A stretch of 64,000 nt of DNA, from assembly GCF_044759095.2 (NCBI RefSeq), contig NZ_JBIYSM020000021.1:4614-68613 (forward strand), read 5' to 3'. Below, piece after piece: positions 32,861 through 40,492 of the stretch. The translations under genes and the position numbers were made by a program. The notes beneath the pieces were generated by a model, which was given only the letters and a program-made list of their open reading frames with translations, was not told the origin of the DNA and did no database searches. Numbering within the stretch: position 1 is the first letter of the stretch; each line of letters starts with the position of its first letter. This DNA comes from JBIYSM02 sp044759095. Lineage in GTDB: Bacteria; Bacillota; Bacilli; Brevibacillales; Brevibacillaceae.

Positions 32861-34050
32861 GCACGCGGCAGACGTTTCACGTACTTGGCAGTCTGTTTTG
32901 CCTGTTCGGATTTGTTTCCGGCAGCTGGTTTCTCTGGCTGTTCGGCGGATTTTTCTTTTTCATGACCGAATTTCACCGCTGGTGGCTGAGGCGTCTGCCG
33001 CACTTTATTCACGTCGAATGGGAGGCAGAGCAAAGCCGTGTCATGCCCGGCACCCCTGTCACCATCACCGTGCGGATGACCAACCGCTCCTGGCTGCCGC
33101 TGCCTTACAGCCGCATCCGCTTTGCCCTGCCCGAACACGTCACGGTGGAAGGAGCGGACGAAGCAAAGCCAAGCAACAAACAAACGGTTGTGCAGCTTTG
33201 GCTGAGCCTGCCCCGCCGCCGGCAAATCGAGCGGTCCTTTACGCTTACACCGCACCGTCGCGGCGTGGTGTGGCTGACGGAAGTCCATGCCGAACTGATC
33301 GACCTGTTTGCGAATGAGGATTGTTCGGTACACCTGCCCATCGCGTTTTCCCTGCTTGTCTACCCGCTGCCGCTGCCCATCCCGCCGCTCTCTCTGGGTG
33401 AAACGGAACCGTTCGGACGCCGCCTCTCCCGGCAGCGGCGGCAGGAAGACCCGACCTTTCTTCGGGGGATACGCCCTTACATGCCGGGAGACCGGCTGAA
33501 GAACGTCGACTGGAAAGCAAGCGCGAAGACCGGCGGCTTGCAGACGCGGCAGTTTGAGTTTACCGCCCATCCCCGCTGGCAGGTGGTGGGACACATCCTG
33601 CCGTCGTTCGAGCCGTTGCAGCAGCGGTACAACGACGAGACGAACGAGCGAACCATCTCATACCTGGCCGCTGTTGCCGTCCATTGTCGCCGCCAGTCGC
33701 TTCCCTATGAACTGCTGCTCAACGTGAAGCAGCGCGGCAAAGAGTTTTTCCAACTGACAAAAAGCAGCGGGAAGGCTCATCACGTTCACGTCATGACGCA
33801 GTTGGCCCGCTTGCATCAATACATGCCGACTCAGCTCTTTGGAGTGCTTCGACGCTTGGAACAGACGCAGCAGCGGGAAACGGTGCTGGTCGTATCGCCG
33901 CGGATCGATGAAGCTTCTGCCGAAGCGATGCGACGTCTGGTCCGGCGGGGCCATACCGTCGTCCTGCTGGACCTATCGGGTGATCAGGCCGTGTACCGAC
34001 GCATCGAGCCCACGCCTGCAGGAACAGGAGGGATCTCCCGTGAGGGCTAG
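32857..34050 (+). CDS. DUF58 domain membrane protein
   Basis: A 397-residue protein with two N-terminal transmembrane helices, a beta-rich segment, and the DUF58 core TFLRGIRPYMPGDRLKNVDWKASAKTG. It is the usual partner of MoxR ATPases. The ATG overlaps the moxR stop. Its 3' end overlaps the next gene by 11 bases. The function in the family is poorly defined. Confidence 0.92.
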   Translation: MSTRQTFHVLGSLFCLFGFVSGSWFLWLFGGFFFFMTEFHRWWLRRLPHFIHVEWEAEQSRVMPGTPVTITVRMTNRSWLPLPYSRIRFALPEHVTVEGADEAKPSNKQTVVQLWLSLPRRRQIERSFTLTPHRRGVVWLTEVHAELIDLFANEDCSVHLPIAFSLLVYPLPLPIPPLSLGETEPFGRRLSRQRRQEDPTFLRGIRPYMPGDRLKNVDWKASAKTGGLQTRQFEFTAHPRWQVVGHILPSFEPLQQRYNDETNERTISYLAAVAVHCRRQSLPYELLLNVKQRGKEFFQLTKSSGKAHHVHVMTQLARLHQYMPTQLFGVLRRLEQTQQRETVLVVSPRIDEASAEAMRRLVRRGHTVVLLDLSGDQAVYRRIEPTPAGTGGISREG

Positions 34051-35356
34051 CTTGTTCTTTCGCTGCATGCTGGCGTTTTGCCTGGAATCCCAACTGGTGG
34101 CCGGAGCGCTGTTACTGCTCGGCTGCCTGCCTGCCAGCTTTTTCGATGTGGCCGTCTTTTCACTCGCTGCAACGCTGCTCCTCAGTCTCGGCGGCTGGCT
34201 GTACCACGGCGGCGGCAACAGTATCGTGCTGCATCTGCTGCTCTACCCGCTGGTGGCCGCCATCGGCGCGCTCTGCACCTGGGTGTTCGACTCCTGGGCA
34301 ATCGGACTGTTGCTGGCCGGCCTTTTCTTCTGGCGCGTCCATACGGTAGTCACGATTCGCCTGTACCACCACGACCTGCTTCGGCGATTTATCCTGGCCA
34401 TGTTCGGCTACATCTTCAACCTCGTCTACGTCGTGATGTTTGTCTCGCTGTACCAAAGCGACGTGCCTGACTATCAGGAGTTTTTTGCCATGCTCACCCT
34501 GCTTGTCGGCAGCTATATCGTCGTTGGCTGGGGAGAGTTTCTCACACGGGAAAAGCCGCCGGGCGTCTCGCTTCCGCCGACGCTGCTGGCCCGGCTTGGC
34601 GGGCAGCTGCTGGCCGCAAAAGCGCTGCTTACGGCTGCCTATGCGACGGCTGCAGGACTGGTCCTGACGCTGCTCGTTTTCCTCTGGTCGCTGATCAAAC
34701 AGCCGTTTGGAGATCTCCTGTACACGCTTTTCTTGCCGCTGCTGGAGCTAATCGCTTACCTGGCGGCCAGACTCTCCGGCGTGCTGGGAAAAGACGACCG
34801 GTTCCACAACTTGAACAACGGAGAGGGGTCAGGTGAACAGTTGGCGGAAGAACTGGGCGGAAGCGGCGGAGAAACGCTCTTTTCGATGCTGCAGCCGTAC
34901 TTAGCCGCGGCACTGGCCATTGCTTTTGTCTTCTGGCTGGCGCGGAAGATTTGGCTTCGCCGCTTCGTTGCCGACAAGAAGGAAGAGACTGTATCAGCCA
35001 CACTGTCTACAGCTACTGTCTTTGCACTTTCTCCGGCGGAACCGGTCTCAGCTGGCATCGGCAGCCGTCTGCGCAGCCTGTTCGATGAATGGTTCGGCCC
35101 AAAAGACGACCGTGTCCGCTACCTGTACTATCAATTTTTGCGATACATGGCGGCTCAGGGCATCAAGATCGAAAAACACGAAACAAGCCATGAGTTCCTC
35201 AACCGGGTGTCGCAAGTCTGGTCAGACCAAGCCCGAATCCAGTTGGCCGTTCGCATTACCGACTGCTACGAGCGCTACCGCTACTATCAGAAGCCGCTTG
35301 CCGAAGAGGAAGTCGCCGCGTTGGAAAGCTGCCTGAAGCAGCTTCGCGGAAAGTAA
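34040..35356 (+). CDS. DUF4129-type membrane protein of the moxR operon (no transglutaminase core)
   Basis: A 438-residue protein with about seven N-terminal helices, a charged loop, one more helix near residue 295, and a C-terminal cytoplasmic domain. That domain (VRYLYYQFLRYMAAQGIKIE, then HETSHEFLNRVSQVW, then CYERYRYYQKPLAEEE) matches DUF4129, which normally follows a transglutaminase-like domain in TgpA-type proteins. Here no Cys-His-Asp transglutaminase core is present between helices. The GTG at 34040 follows AGGAGGGATCTCCC. It completes the moxR-DUF58 operon. Confidence 0.82.
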   Translation: MRASLFFRCMLAFCLESQLVAGALLLLGCLPASFFDVAVFSLAATLLLSLGGWLYHGGGNSIVLHLLLYPLVAAIGALCTWVFDSWAIGLLLAGLFFWRVHTVVTIRLYHHDLLRRFILAMFGYIFNLVYVVMFVSLYQSDVPDYQEFFAMLTLLVGSYIVVGWGEFLTREKPPGVSLPPTLLARLGGQLLAAKALLTAAYATAAGLVLTLLVFLWSLIKQPFGDLLYTLFLPLLELIAYLAARLSGVLGKDDRFHNLNNGEGSGEQLAEELGGSGGETLFSMLQPYLAAALAIAFVFWLARKIWLRRFVADKKEETVSATLSTATVFALSPAEPVSAGIGSRLRSLFDEWFGPKDDRVRYLYYQFLRYMAAQGIKIEKHETSHEFLNRVSQVWSDQARIQLAVRITDCYERYRYYQKPLAEEEVAALESCLKQLRGK

Positions 35357-35477
35357 AACGATACAAACGGGACGTGTACCGGGAGTCCTGGTCGTTGTGA
35401 ACGATCAGCCCGAACACGTCCCGATTCATTTCAAACGCTTTTTGTTTTTCAGATAATTCCCAATATACGTTATTCAT
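35357..35477 (-). pseudogene. Possible IS3-type transposase fragment
   Basis: A minus-strand frame reads DVFGLIVHNDQDSRYTSRLY, resembling the HSDQGxQYTS motif of the IS3-family transposase catalytic core. Only about 40 residues are preserved, and the frame then runs antisense into the DUF4129 gene. The same bases form a three-way-junction-like structure with outer arms CGGGACGTGT (35368-35377) and ACACGTCCCG (35414-35423). It is at best a fossil. Confidence 0.35.
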
Positions 35478-35495
35478 TTTTTCGTTTTAAAAACG

Positions 35496-35501
35496 TATAA
35501 T
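35496..35501 (+). promoter_or_regulatory. -10 element of the first Crp/Fnr gene
   Basis: A perfect TATAAT preceded by the palindrome CGTTTT-A-AAAACG (35483-35495). The -35 region (TTCATT) is weak, so the promoter may depend on an activator or on autoregulation. Confidence 0.5.
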
Positions 35502-35544
35502 AAAGGCAGATCATCATTCCCTTATGAGATGGCGAGGTGCATTC

Positions 35545-36195
35545 ATGATTACCAACTTGGATTATAAAGATCAGACGATGGATGAACTTTGGCAGCCTTT
35601 TATGAAACACGGGGAACGTTTATTTATGAAACGAAACTCCATTATTTATTCACAAGGCAAAACGGGATCAGGATTTTATTACTTGCACAAGGGATTAATC
35701 AAGATCGTTTCCATAAAACCTGACGGGAGCAATAAAATTCTTGATGTTCATGGACCAGGAAAACTGTTTGGTGAACAAGCTGTGGATCAGAAGCCCTATT
35801 TTTCAACAGCGATCGCCTCTGATGATTCCATTCTCTATTACTTCACCAATCAGCGTTTTAAAGAACTGATATTCTCTTCCCCTACTTTCCTCAATCTCTT
35901 TGTTGATTCCATTATCCAGAAAATGCGCATTCTTACCGAAGAGATCATGCTGAACGTATTCACAGCGGAACAACACATTGCCTTCACTCTGCTGAAGGTG
36001 AGACAGGTCTGCAAAAATGACCGGATTTCCCTGACCCAACAAGAACTAGCCAACTATACAGGGCTAACTCGAATCACCGTTTATAAAATTCTAAAAAAAT
36101 GGAGAAACGAACAGGTTATCGATATTCAAAATCGGATGATCCATATTAAACAACCCGATGTACTCTTGCGATATACGGGTGATCACTTGCTTTGA
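35545..36195 (+). CDS. Crp/Fnr-family transcriptional regulator (first paralogue)
   Basis: A 216-residue regulator with an N-terminal cyclic-nucleotide-binding-like barrel (YSQGKTGSGFYYLHKGLIKI, then GPGKLFGEQAVD), a long dimer helix, and a C-terminal winged helix with the recognition segment TGLTRITVYKILKKW. No cysteine cluster is present, so it is not an iron-sulfur Fnr. ATG 35545 follows GAGGTGCATTC. It closely parallels the protein at 42790-43413, with the shared GEQ, PYFSTA and RITVYKIL motifs. It lies directly upstream of the aromatic acid transporter gene and probably regulates it. The ligand is unknown; an aromatic acid or its CoA ester is a guess. Confidence 0.9.
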   Translation: MITNLDYKDQTMDELWQPFMKHGERLFMKRNSIIYSQGKTGSGFYYLHKGLIKIVSIKPDGSNKILDVHGPGKLFGEQAVDQKPYFSTAIASDDSILYYFTNQRFKELIFSSPTFLNLFVDSIIQKMRILTEEIMLNVFTAEQHIAFTLLKVRQVCKNDRISLTQQELANYTGLTRITVYKILKKWRNEQVIDIQNRMIHIKQPDVLLRYTGDHLL

Positions 36196-36223
36196 GCCTC
36201 TCGTCGATTATTTCCAATCAAAC

Positions 36224-36265
36224 GTTAAATGGTTAATATATTCAAAATTCATATTATTCCATAAT
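36224..36265 (+). promoter_or_regulatory. Predicted Crp/Fnr-type site and -10 of the aromatic transporter gene
   Basis: GTTAAATGGTTAATAT (36224-36239) has a TTAA-N4-TTAA core centred 29.5 bases upstream of the -10 CATAAT (36260-36265), the spacing of a class II activator site at about -41. Fourteen of 16 bases match the element at 42672-42687 upstream of the oxidoreductase operon. Confidence 0.6.
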
Positions 36266-36271
36266 TACATT

Positions 36272-36285
36272 CGTAAGCGCTTTCA
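36272..36285. promoter_or_regulatory. cre (CcpA) site at the aromatic transporter gene
   Basis: On the minus strand TGAAAGCGCTTACG matches the catabolite-responsive element TGWAARCGYTWNCW at 13 of 14 positions. It sits at the predicted transcription start, where CcpA binding would repress transport when preferred carbon sources are present. Confidence 0.7.
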
Positions 36286-36311
36286 CAAAACATTCGAGAG
36301 GAGTTGAAAAC

Positions 36312-37676
36312 ATGAGCAGGAAAGAAACACACCGCTCACATGACGATCTGGCATTGACTGGCTCGGCCTCAGTTAACGCCAAAATCACCGAGAAGACGCA
36401 CACTTCAACCTCTTTAACCGCACTTGTCGTAACAATCTGTTGGTTCTGTATTTTATCCGAAGGCTACGACTTGGGCATTTACGGAGCCGTACTTCCCAAG
36501 CTGTTGGAGTACAGTGAGTGGTCGATGACTCCCGTCCAGGCCGGGGCGATTGGAAGTTATGCGTTGATTGGAATGCTGTTGGGAGCCGTTCTTGTTGGTA
36601 CACTTACCGATCTGATTGGACGAAAATGGACCCTTATCTCATGCTTGACCCTGTTTTCCGTTTTTATGGGCTTTGCGGCGATGGCGACCTCTCCTGAGAT
36701 GTTCGGCTTGCACCGTTTTATTGGAGGACTTGGACTGGGCGGCGTGATCCCCACGGTTTCGGCTCTTACCATTGAATATTCGCCTGAGAAACGTCGCTCC
36801 TTGATGTATGCAATCATGTATACGGGATATCCATTAGGCGGTGTGCTGGGAGCCATCTTATCCATTTATTTGCTGAATGATTTTGGTTGGCGATTCATGT
36901 TTTGGCTGGGAGTACTCCCTATTCTCGCCGTACCTTTTATCATCAAATTCTTGCCTGAATCAATCAATTTCCTGATGGCTCGCAACAGAAAAGAAGAAGC
37001 AGAGAAGATTGCGAGACGCTATCAGATCTCTTTGGAGTCCATTGACTCCACCGAAAAAGAAAGCGCTTCTACCGCCAACAAGTTAACCGCACTTTTCACT
37101 CTCTTTTCGAAACAGCATATCAGAGCAACACTCCTGTTCTGGATTGCCTTCTTCAATGGTCTGTTAATGATCTATGGATTAAACACCTGGTTGCCGAAAA
37201 TGATGATAAAAGCCGGCTATCCTCTCGGCTCAAGCTTATCGTTTCTGCTTATGCTCAACTTTACTGCTGCCATAGGTTCTTTGCTGGCTGGTGTAGCAGC
37301 CGACCGCTGGGGTTCCAAACGGGTCATTACCCTCTCTTATATCCTCGCCGCGGTTTGTATTGCGCTTCTTAGCATCAAATCCTCACTGCTGGCCGTTTAC
37401 GCGCTGGTTGGTGTCGCCGGTTTCGGATCCATCGGGACTACGTTGATTCTGAATGCGTACATCTCGAAATACTTCAGTTCAACAACACGGGCAACCGCAC
37501 TTGGTTGGGCACTCGGGTTCGGCAGATTGGGCGCGATCTCCGGTCCGATCCTTGGCGGTTTGCTGATGTCATGGCAGTTGGATCAAGCGTGGAGTTTTTA
37601 TACTTTCGCCATTCCCGGGTTGATCGCTTCGCTTGCCGTTTTCTTGATACCGAAAAACCAGGAGAAGCTTATCTAA
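36312..37676 (+). CDS. MFS aromatic acid:H+ symporter (AAHS/benzoate-type)
   Basis: A 454-residue permease with twelve helices. TM1 carries LSEGYDLGIYGAVLPKLL, the acidic signature of benzoate/4-hydroxybenzoate transporters (BenK/PcaK), followed by GTLTDLIGRKWTLI (MFS motif A) and the matching VAADRWGSKRVIT in the second half. ATG 36312 follows GAGAGGAG. It lies downstream of the first Crp/Fnr gene with its own regulated promoter. Together with PaaX and the oxidoreductase genes it suggests uptake of an aromatic carboxylate; which one is unknown. Confidence 0.9.
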   Translation: MSRKETHRSHDDLALTGSASVNAKITEKTHTSTSLTALVVTICWFCILSEGYDLGIYGAVLPKLLEYSEWSMTPVQAGAIGSYALIGMLLGAVLVGTLTDLIGRKWTLISCLTLFSVFMGFAAMATSPEMFGLHRFIGGLGLGGVIPTVSALTIEYSPEKRRSLMYAIMYTGYPLGGVLGAILSIYLLNDFGWRFMFWLGVLPILAVPFIIKFLPESINFLMARNRKEEAEKIARRYQISLESIDSTEKESASTANKLTALFTLFSKQHIRATLLFWIAFFNGLLMIYGLNTWLPKMMIKAGYPLGSSLSFLLMLNFTAAIGSLLAGVAADRWGSKRVITLSYILAAVCIALLSIKSSLLAVYALVGVAGFGSIGTTLILNAYISKYFSSTTRATALGWALGFGRLGAISGPILGGLLMSWQLDQAWSFYTFAIPGLIASLAVFLIPKNQEKLI

Positions 37677-37683
37677 AAAGAGA

Positions 37684-37732
37684 AAGGAAAGCATGGATCC
37701 TCGATCAGGATCAAATGCTTTCCTTTTTCATT
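37684..37732. terminator. Bidirectional terminator between transporter and thioesterase genes
   Basis: GGAAAGCATggATCCT and AGGATcaaATGCTTTCC form a stem followed by TTTTTC on the plus strand; the minus strand gives CTTTCTCTTTTT. It serves both convergent genes. Confidence 0.8.
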
Positions 37733-37740
37733 TCCAACAT

Positions 37741-38166
37741 TCAGACTTTTGGCGCCGCGCTGCCTGTGAGTATCTTTCGAACTTCATCCGGAATGGGCAA
37801 AGCCTTCAAGTTTCCAGCTTCATCAAAATGCACCCACCCCCGCAATTCGTGTCCTTTTCCTGTCAGTTCATCGCCTCTGTATACTTCATGCTCCAAGCGG
37901 AATGTTTTCTCGTTCACTTCCACCAGTTTGGTTACCACTCTGATTTCATCGTTAAAATAGAGCGGTTTACAAAAACGGCATCCTACATCCAAAAGGGGCA
38001 ATCCAATTTTTTGTTGGGACATGAGTTCTCTTGGCGGCAGACCGATTGCGTTAAACATTTCAAGGCTTCCATTGTTAAACCAGTTAAAGTAATTGGGGTA
38101 GTAAATAATCCCAGCCATATCCGTATCTCCCCAGGTTACCTTCGCATGCATGGAATGCTCGAGCAT
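37741..38166 (-). CDS. Hotdog-fold acyl-CoA thioesterase (4-hydroxybenzoyl-CoA type)
   Basis: A 141-residue hotdog protein. The active-site aspartate region WGDTDMAGIIYYPNYFNWF is characteristic of the 4-hydroxybenzoyl-CoA thioesterase/YbgC family and intact. The central FCKPLYFNDEIRVVTKLVEV and the C-terminal HELRGWVHFDEAGN are also typical. ATG 38164-38166 follows GGAGGGG. It would hydrolyse an acyl- or aroyl-CoA and release CoA. Its position next to PaaX and the aromatic acid transporter supports an aroyl-CoA substrate, but this is inference. Confidence 0.88.
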   Translation of the reverse strand: MLEHSMHAKVTWGDTDMAGIIYYPNYFNWFNNGSLEMFNAIGLPPRELMSQQKIGLPLLDVGCRFCKPLYFNDEIRVVTKLVEVNEKTFRLEHEVYRGDELTGKGHELRGWVHFDEAGNLKALPIPDEVRKILTGSAAPKV

Positions 38167-38264
38167 GATACCCCTCCATATATACATTATTGTTACTGCC
38201 GTTTTATTCTTACAACTTATATCTCTATTATATAGCGCCTGCGAAATGGGAAACCGTTAAGCAT

Positions 38265-39098
38265 TTAACGTTCCCCGGAAGCTGCCATTCTGTCATTGCG
38301 CACTTGTTTGTAGAATTGCATCGCACCCGGAGTGAGGGCTTGATACATTTTGCGGAAAAGATGACGTGCGTCTTCCCCTAACCAGTTCATGGGTAACAGC
38401 TCTAATGGAAGTTGTGGATCAATGTGCAGGAATTTCCGATATTCGTGGACAAGCATTACCCGTTCCGCAAAGGTTTTACATGCATCCCATTTGTCGTGTT
38501 CAGCACAATAGGCTTGATACCGCGGTTCAAATTCCTCTATAAATCCCCTGTATTGTTGATTGATTCCATCCAAATCCCATGCTTGTGAAACAAGCGTTTG
38601 ATAGGGGCCAGGACCAACGTGTTTTGATTCAAACATTTGAACATAACTTTCCAATTTATGTTGTTTTATCAATCTCCTAACCGGTTCAAACAAGTTGTAT
38701 GGCGAAATCCACGTTCCAGGCATGACCTGGCCAAATCCAAGCCACGTGATTTCCTTGCGCAGTTGGTCGCGCAGCTGTCGTTTTTTCTCCGGTACAGAAT
38801 AAATGAGGACTCGCCACCATCCATCCCATTCAACAACGTCCGATTCACGAAACGTCCTGCGCAAGCCTTCATCCATTTTCTCGATTCCTTCTTCGGTTAA
38901 CAGGTAGTACATTTTTCCATCTTTTTTCTTGGAAATGACGATTTTCTGATGCCTCATGCGAAAAACAGCTGCTTTGATCGCTTCCTCTGTGAAGTGAAGC
39001 GTTTCCAGCAATCTGGTTAGTTCCGCCATGGTAATCATTCCGTCATCTTTGCGAATGAAATCGCCAAAAATCGTAAAAAATGCAGACCTCACTTGCAC
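38265..39098 (-). CDS. paaX: PaaX-family transcriptional repressor
   Basis: A 277-residue regulator with an N-terminal winged helix (MAELTRLLETLHFTEEAIKA, then AVFRMRHQKIVISKK), a middle ferredoxin-like PaaX domain (WDGWWRVLIYSVPEKKRQLR, then LGFGQVMPGTWISP) and the PaaX C-terminal domain ending VMLVHEYRKFLHIDPQLPLE. Known PaaX proteins repress phenylacetate catabolism and release DNA on binding phenylacetyl-CoA. The start is GTG 39096-39098 with a weak ribosome site. No paa pathway genes are in this window; the adjacent oxidoreductase operon is the likely target. Confidence 0.93.
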   Translation of the reverse strand: MQVRSAFFTIFGDFIRKDDGMITMAELTRLLETLHFTEEAIKAAVFRMRHQKIVISKKKDGKMYYLLTEEGIEKMDEGLRRTFRESDVVEWDGWWRVLIYSVPEKKRQLRDQLRKEITWLGFGQVMPGTWISPYNLFEPVRRLIKQHKLESYVQMFESKHVGPGPYQTLVSQAWDLDGINQQYRGFIEEFEPRYQAYCAEHDKWDACKTFAERVMLVHEYRKFLHIDPQLPLELLPMNWLGEDARHLFRKMYQALTPGAMQFYKQVRNDRMAASGER

Positions 39099-39142
39099 CC
39101 GCTACGTCACCACTCTTTTCCCGTTCGGTTTAAAACAAATCC

Positions 39143-39174
39143 CCCCTTAATTCGGCTATCTAAGGAGGGTTTTG
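39143..39174 (-). terminator. Terminator-like hairpin after the oxidoreductase operon
   Basis: Minus-strand CCCTCCTTA-gatagccgaat-TAAGGGGGG followed by ATTTGTTTT, about 20 bases past the stop of the 94-residue gene. Confidence 0.6.
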
Positions 39175-39194
39175 CTGTTTATTGGTTCATTATG

Positions 39195-39479
39195 TTAGTT
39201 TTTTAACCATTTGACAAACTCTTCCGGCCCCATCGTTTTCATTTTGTTCTCGATTTCCAGTTGTCGATACCATGCCGCTTTCCGTTTTTTGCCGAAGTAT
39301 TCCTGGTGGATGATCTGGCCGGTATGGTCTTTGACAAACAACGTTGTTTTTCCCAATCGAACGGCATCACCTGCGCGAAACAGCCTTTCAAACAGCCATA
39401 CAAACGGTTTTCTCCATGCATGAGAGGTCGCCTCAATCTCCACCTGGTACGTTGAATGGTTGTTCATGAGTTTTTGCAT
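39195..39479 (-). CDS. Small conserved-looking protein at the end of the oxidoreductase operon
   Basis: A 94-residue soluble basic protein; I do not recognise a family. It contains a beta-hairpin-like RLGKTTLFVKDHTGQIIHQ segment and ends in EEFVKWLKN. The ATG at 39477-39479 has AGAGGTTG eight bases upstream and overlaps the end of the beta-subunit gene by 16 bases, so it is co-translated with the 2-oxoacid oxidoreductase. A role in assembly or electron transfer is conceivable; no cysteine is present, so it does not carry an iron-sulfur cluster. Confidence 0.65.
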   Translation of the reverse strand: MQKLMNNHSTYQVEIEATSHAWRKPFVWLFERLFRAGDAVRLGKTTLFVKDHTGQIIHQEYFGKKRKAAWYRQLEIENKMKTMGPEEFVKWLKN

Positions 39480-40492
39480 AAATTTTTCAACCTCTTGTAA
39501 TTATAGTCTACCATTTCTTGCAGAGAGGCGATTTCTTCACTGGTCAGGTGTGCGTACTTCTGCATGGAGCGGGTGTACTCTTCGATGGGTCTGCGTCTTT
39601 TTACTTCGTAGGTCAGCCGAAACTTCCCGTTTTCACATTCCCAGAGCGGATACAAGTTCGTTTCTACGGCAAGTCTGCCTACCTCAATCGTTTTTTCCGT
39701 CGGGAATTTCCACCCGGTCGGACAGCCTGAGTACAAGTGAATATAGGACATGCCGTTTTTCACCTGCATCGCTTTTTTCAGCTTCTCAATATAATCCGGC
39801 AGATAGGAAGGGTTAGCCGTCGCTACATAAGGAATCCCATGTGCGGCCATGATCATCGGCATATCTTTTCCTTTCTGAGATTTCCCCCTTCCCTTGTCGC
39901 CCACGGGCGTGGTTTGTGTCCAAGACCATTTTGGCGTCGTTCCGCTTCGTTGAACGCCTGTATTCATGTAGGCTTCGTTGTCGTAACAAATATAGATGAT
40001 GTTTTCGCCGCGTTCCGCCGCACCCGACAACGATTGGAAACCGGCGTCCGCTGTTCCGCCGTCACCGGCAAACGCCACGACATGAACATCGCGCCCTTCC
40101 CGCTGGTATTGACGCTTGATTCCGGACAGCATCGCCGATGTGTTGTCCAGCAGCGGAAAGAATACCGGTATTTTGGTTCCCGATCCACCCTGGAATCCTA
40201 CTACACCGATCCCTCCCATACAGCCCGGGGGAATGGCGAGGATGGTGTTTGGGCCGAGAACTCTGAGCGTTGTTCTTAGCGCCAGCTCCGCGTGACAGCC
40301 AAGACAGGCTGAATTTCCCGGCGACAACAAATCCTCCACTTTTGTGATTTCCTTGTACGCTTCTTTTATTTTCTTTTCTTCACGAAAAATGAATCCGAAT
40401 CGCTTCTTCGTAAAAAACGCATCATTCTTCACCAATGTAGGTTTTGCGCCGCTTGGTATTGTCGAATAGTTCTTGCTGTCGGGTGTACTCAT
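39464..40492 (-). CDS. 2-oxoacid:ferredoxin oxidoreductase, beta (TPP-binding) subunit
   Basis: A 342-residue subunit that binds thiamine diphosphate and one [4Fe-4S] cluster. The cysteines are in SACLGCHAELALR and PPGCMGGIG with a later YSGCPTGWKFP; the TPP motif is FAGDGGTADAGFQSLSGAAE followed by CYDNEAYMNTG. The design matches pyruvate, 2-ketoisovalerate or phenylglyoxylate oxidoreductases. The ATG overlaps the alpha-subunit stop (ATGA). In this aromatic-acid context an aryl 2-oxoacid such as phenylglyoxylate or phenylpyruvate is plausible, giving an aroyl- or arylacetyl-CoA. Confidence 0.9.
   Translation of the reverse strand: MSTPDSKNYSTIPSGAKPTLVKNDAFFTKKRFGFIFREEKKIKEAYKEITKVEDLLSPGNSACLGCHAELALRTTLRVLGPNTILAIPPGCMGGIGVVGFQGGSGTKIPVFFPLLDNTSAMLSGIKRQYQREGRDVHVVAFAGDGGTADAGFQSLSGAAERGENIIYICYDNEAYMNTGVQRSGTTPKWSWTQTTPVGDKGRGKSQKGKDMPMIMAAHGIPYVATANPSYLPDYIEKLKKAMQVKNGMSYIHLYSGCPTGWKFPTEKTIEVGRLAVETNLYPLWECENGKFRLTYEVKRRRPIEEYTRSMQKYAHLTSEEIASLQEMVDYNYKRLKNLCKNS

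Noticed and set aside
35256..35477. A functional 73-residue minus-strand protein
   Set aside because: Its second half is antisense to the DUF4129 gene and it lacks a ribosome site; only a transposase-like fragment is recognisable.
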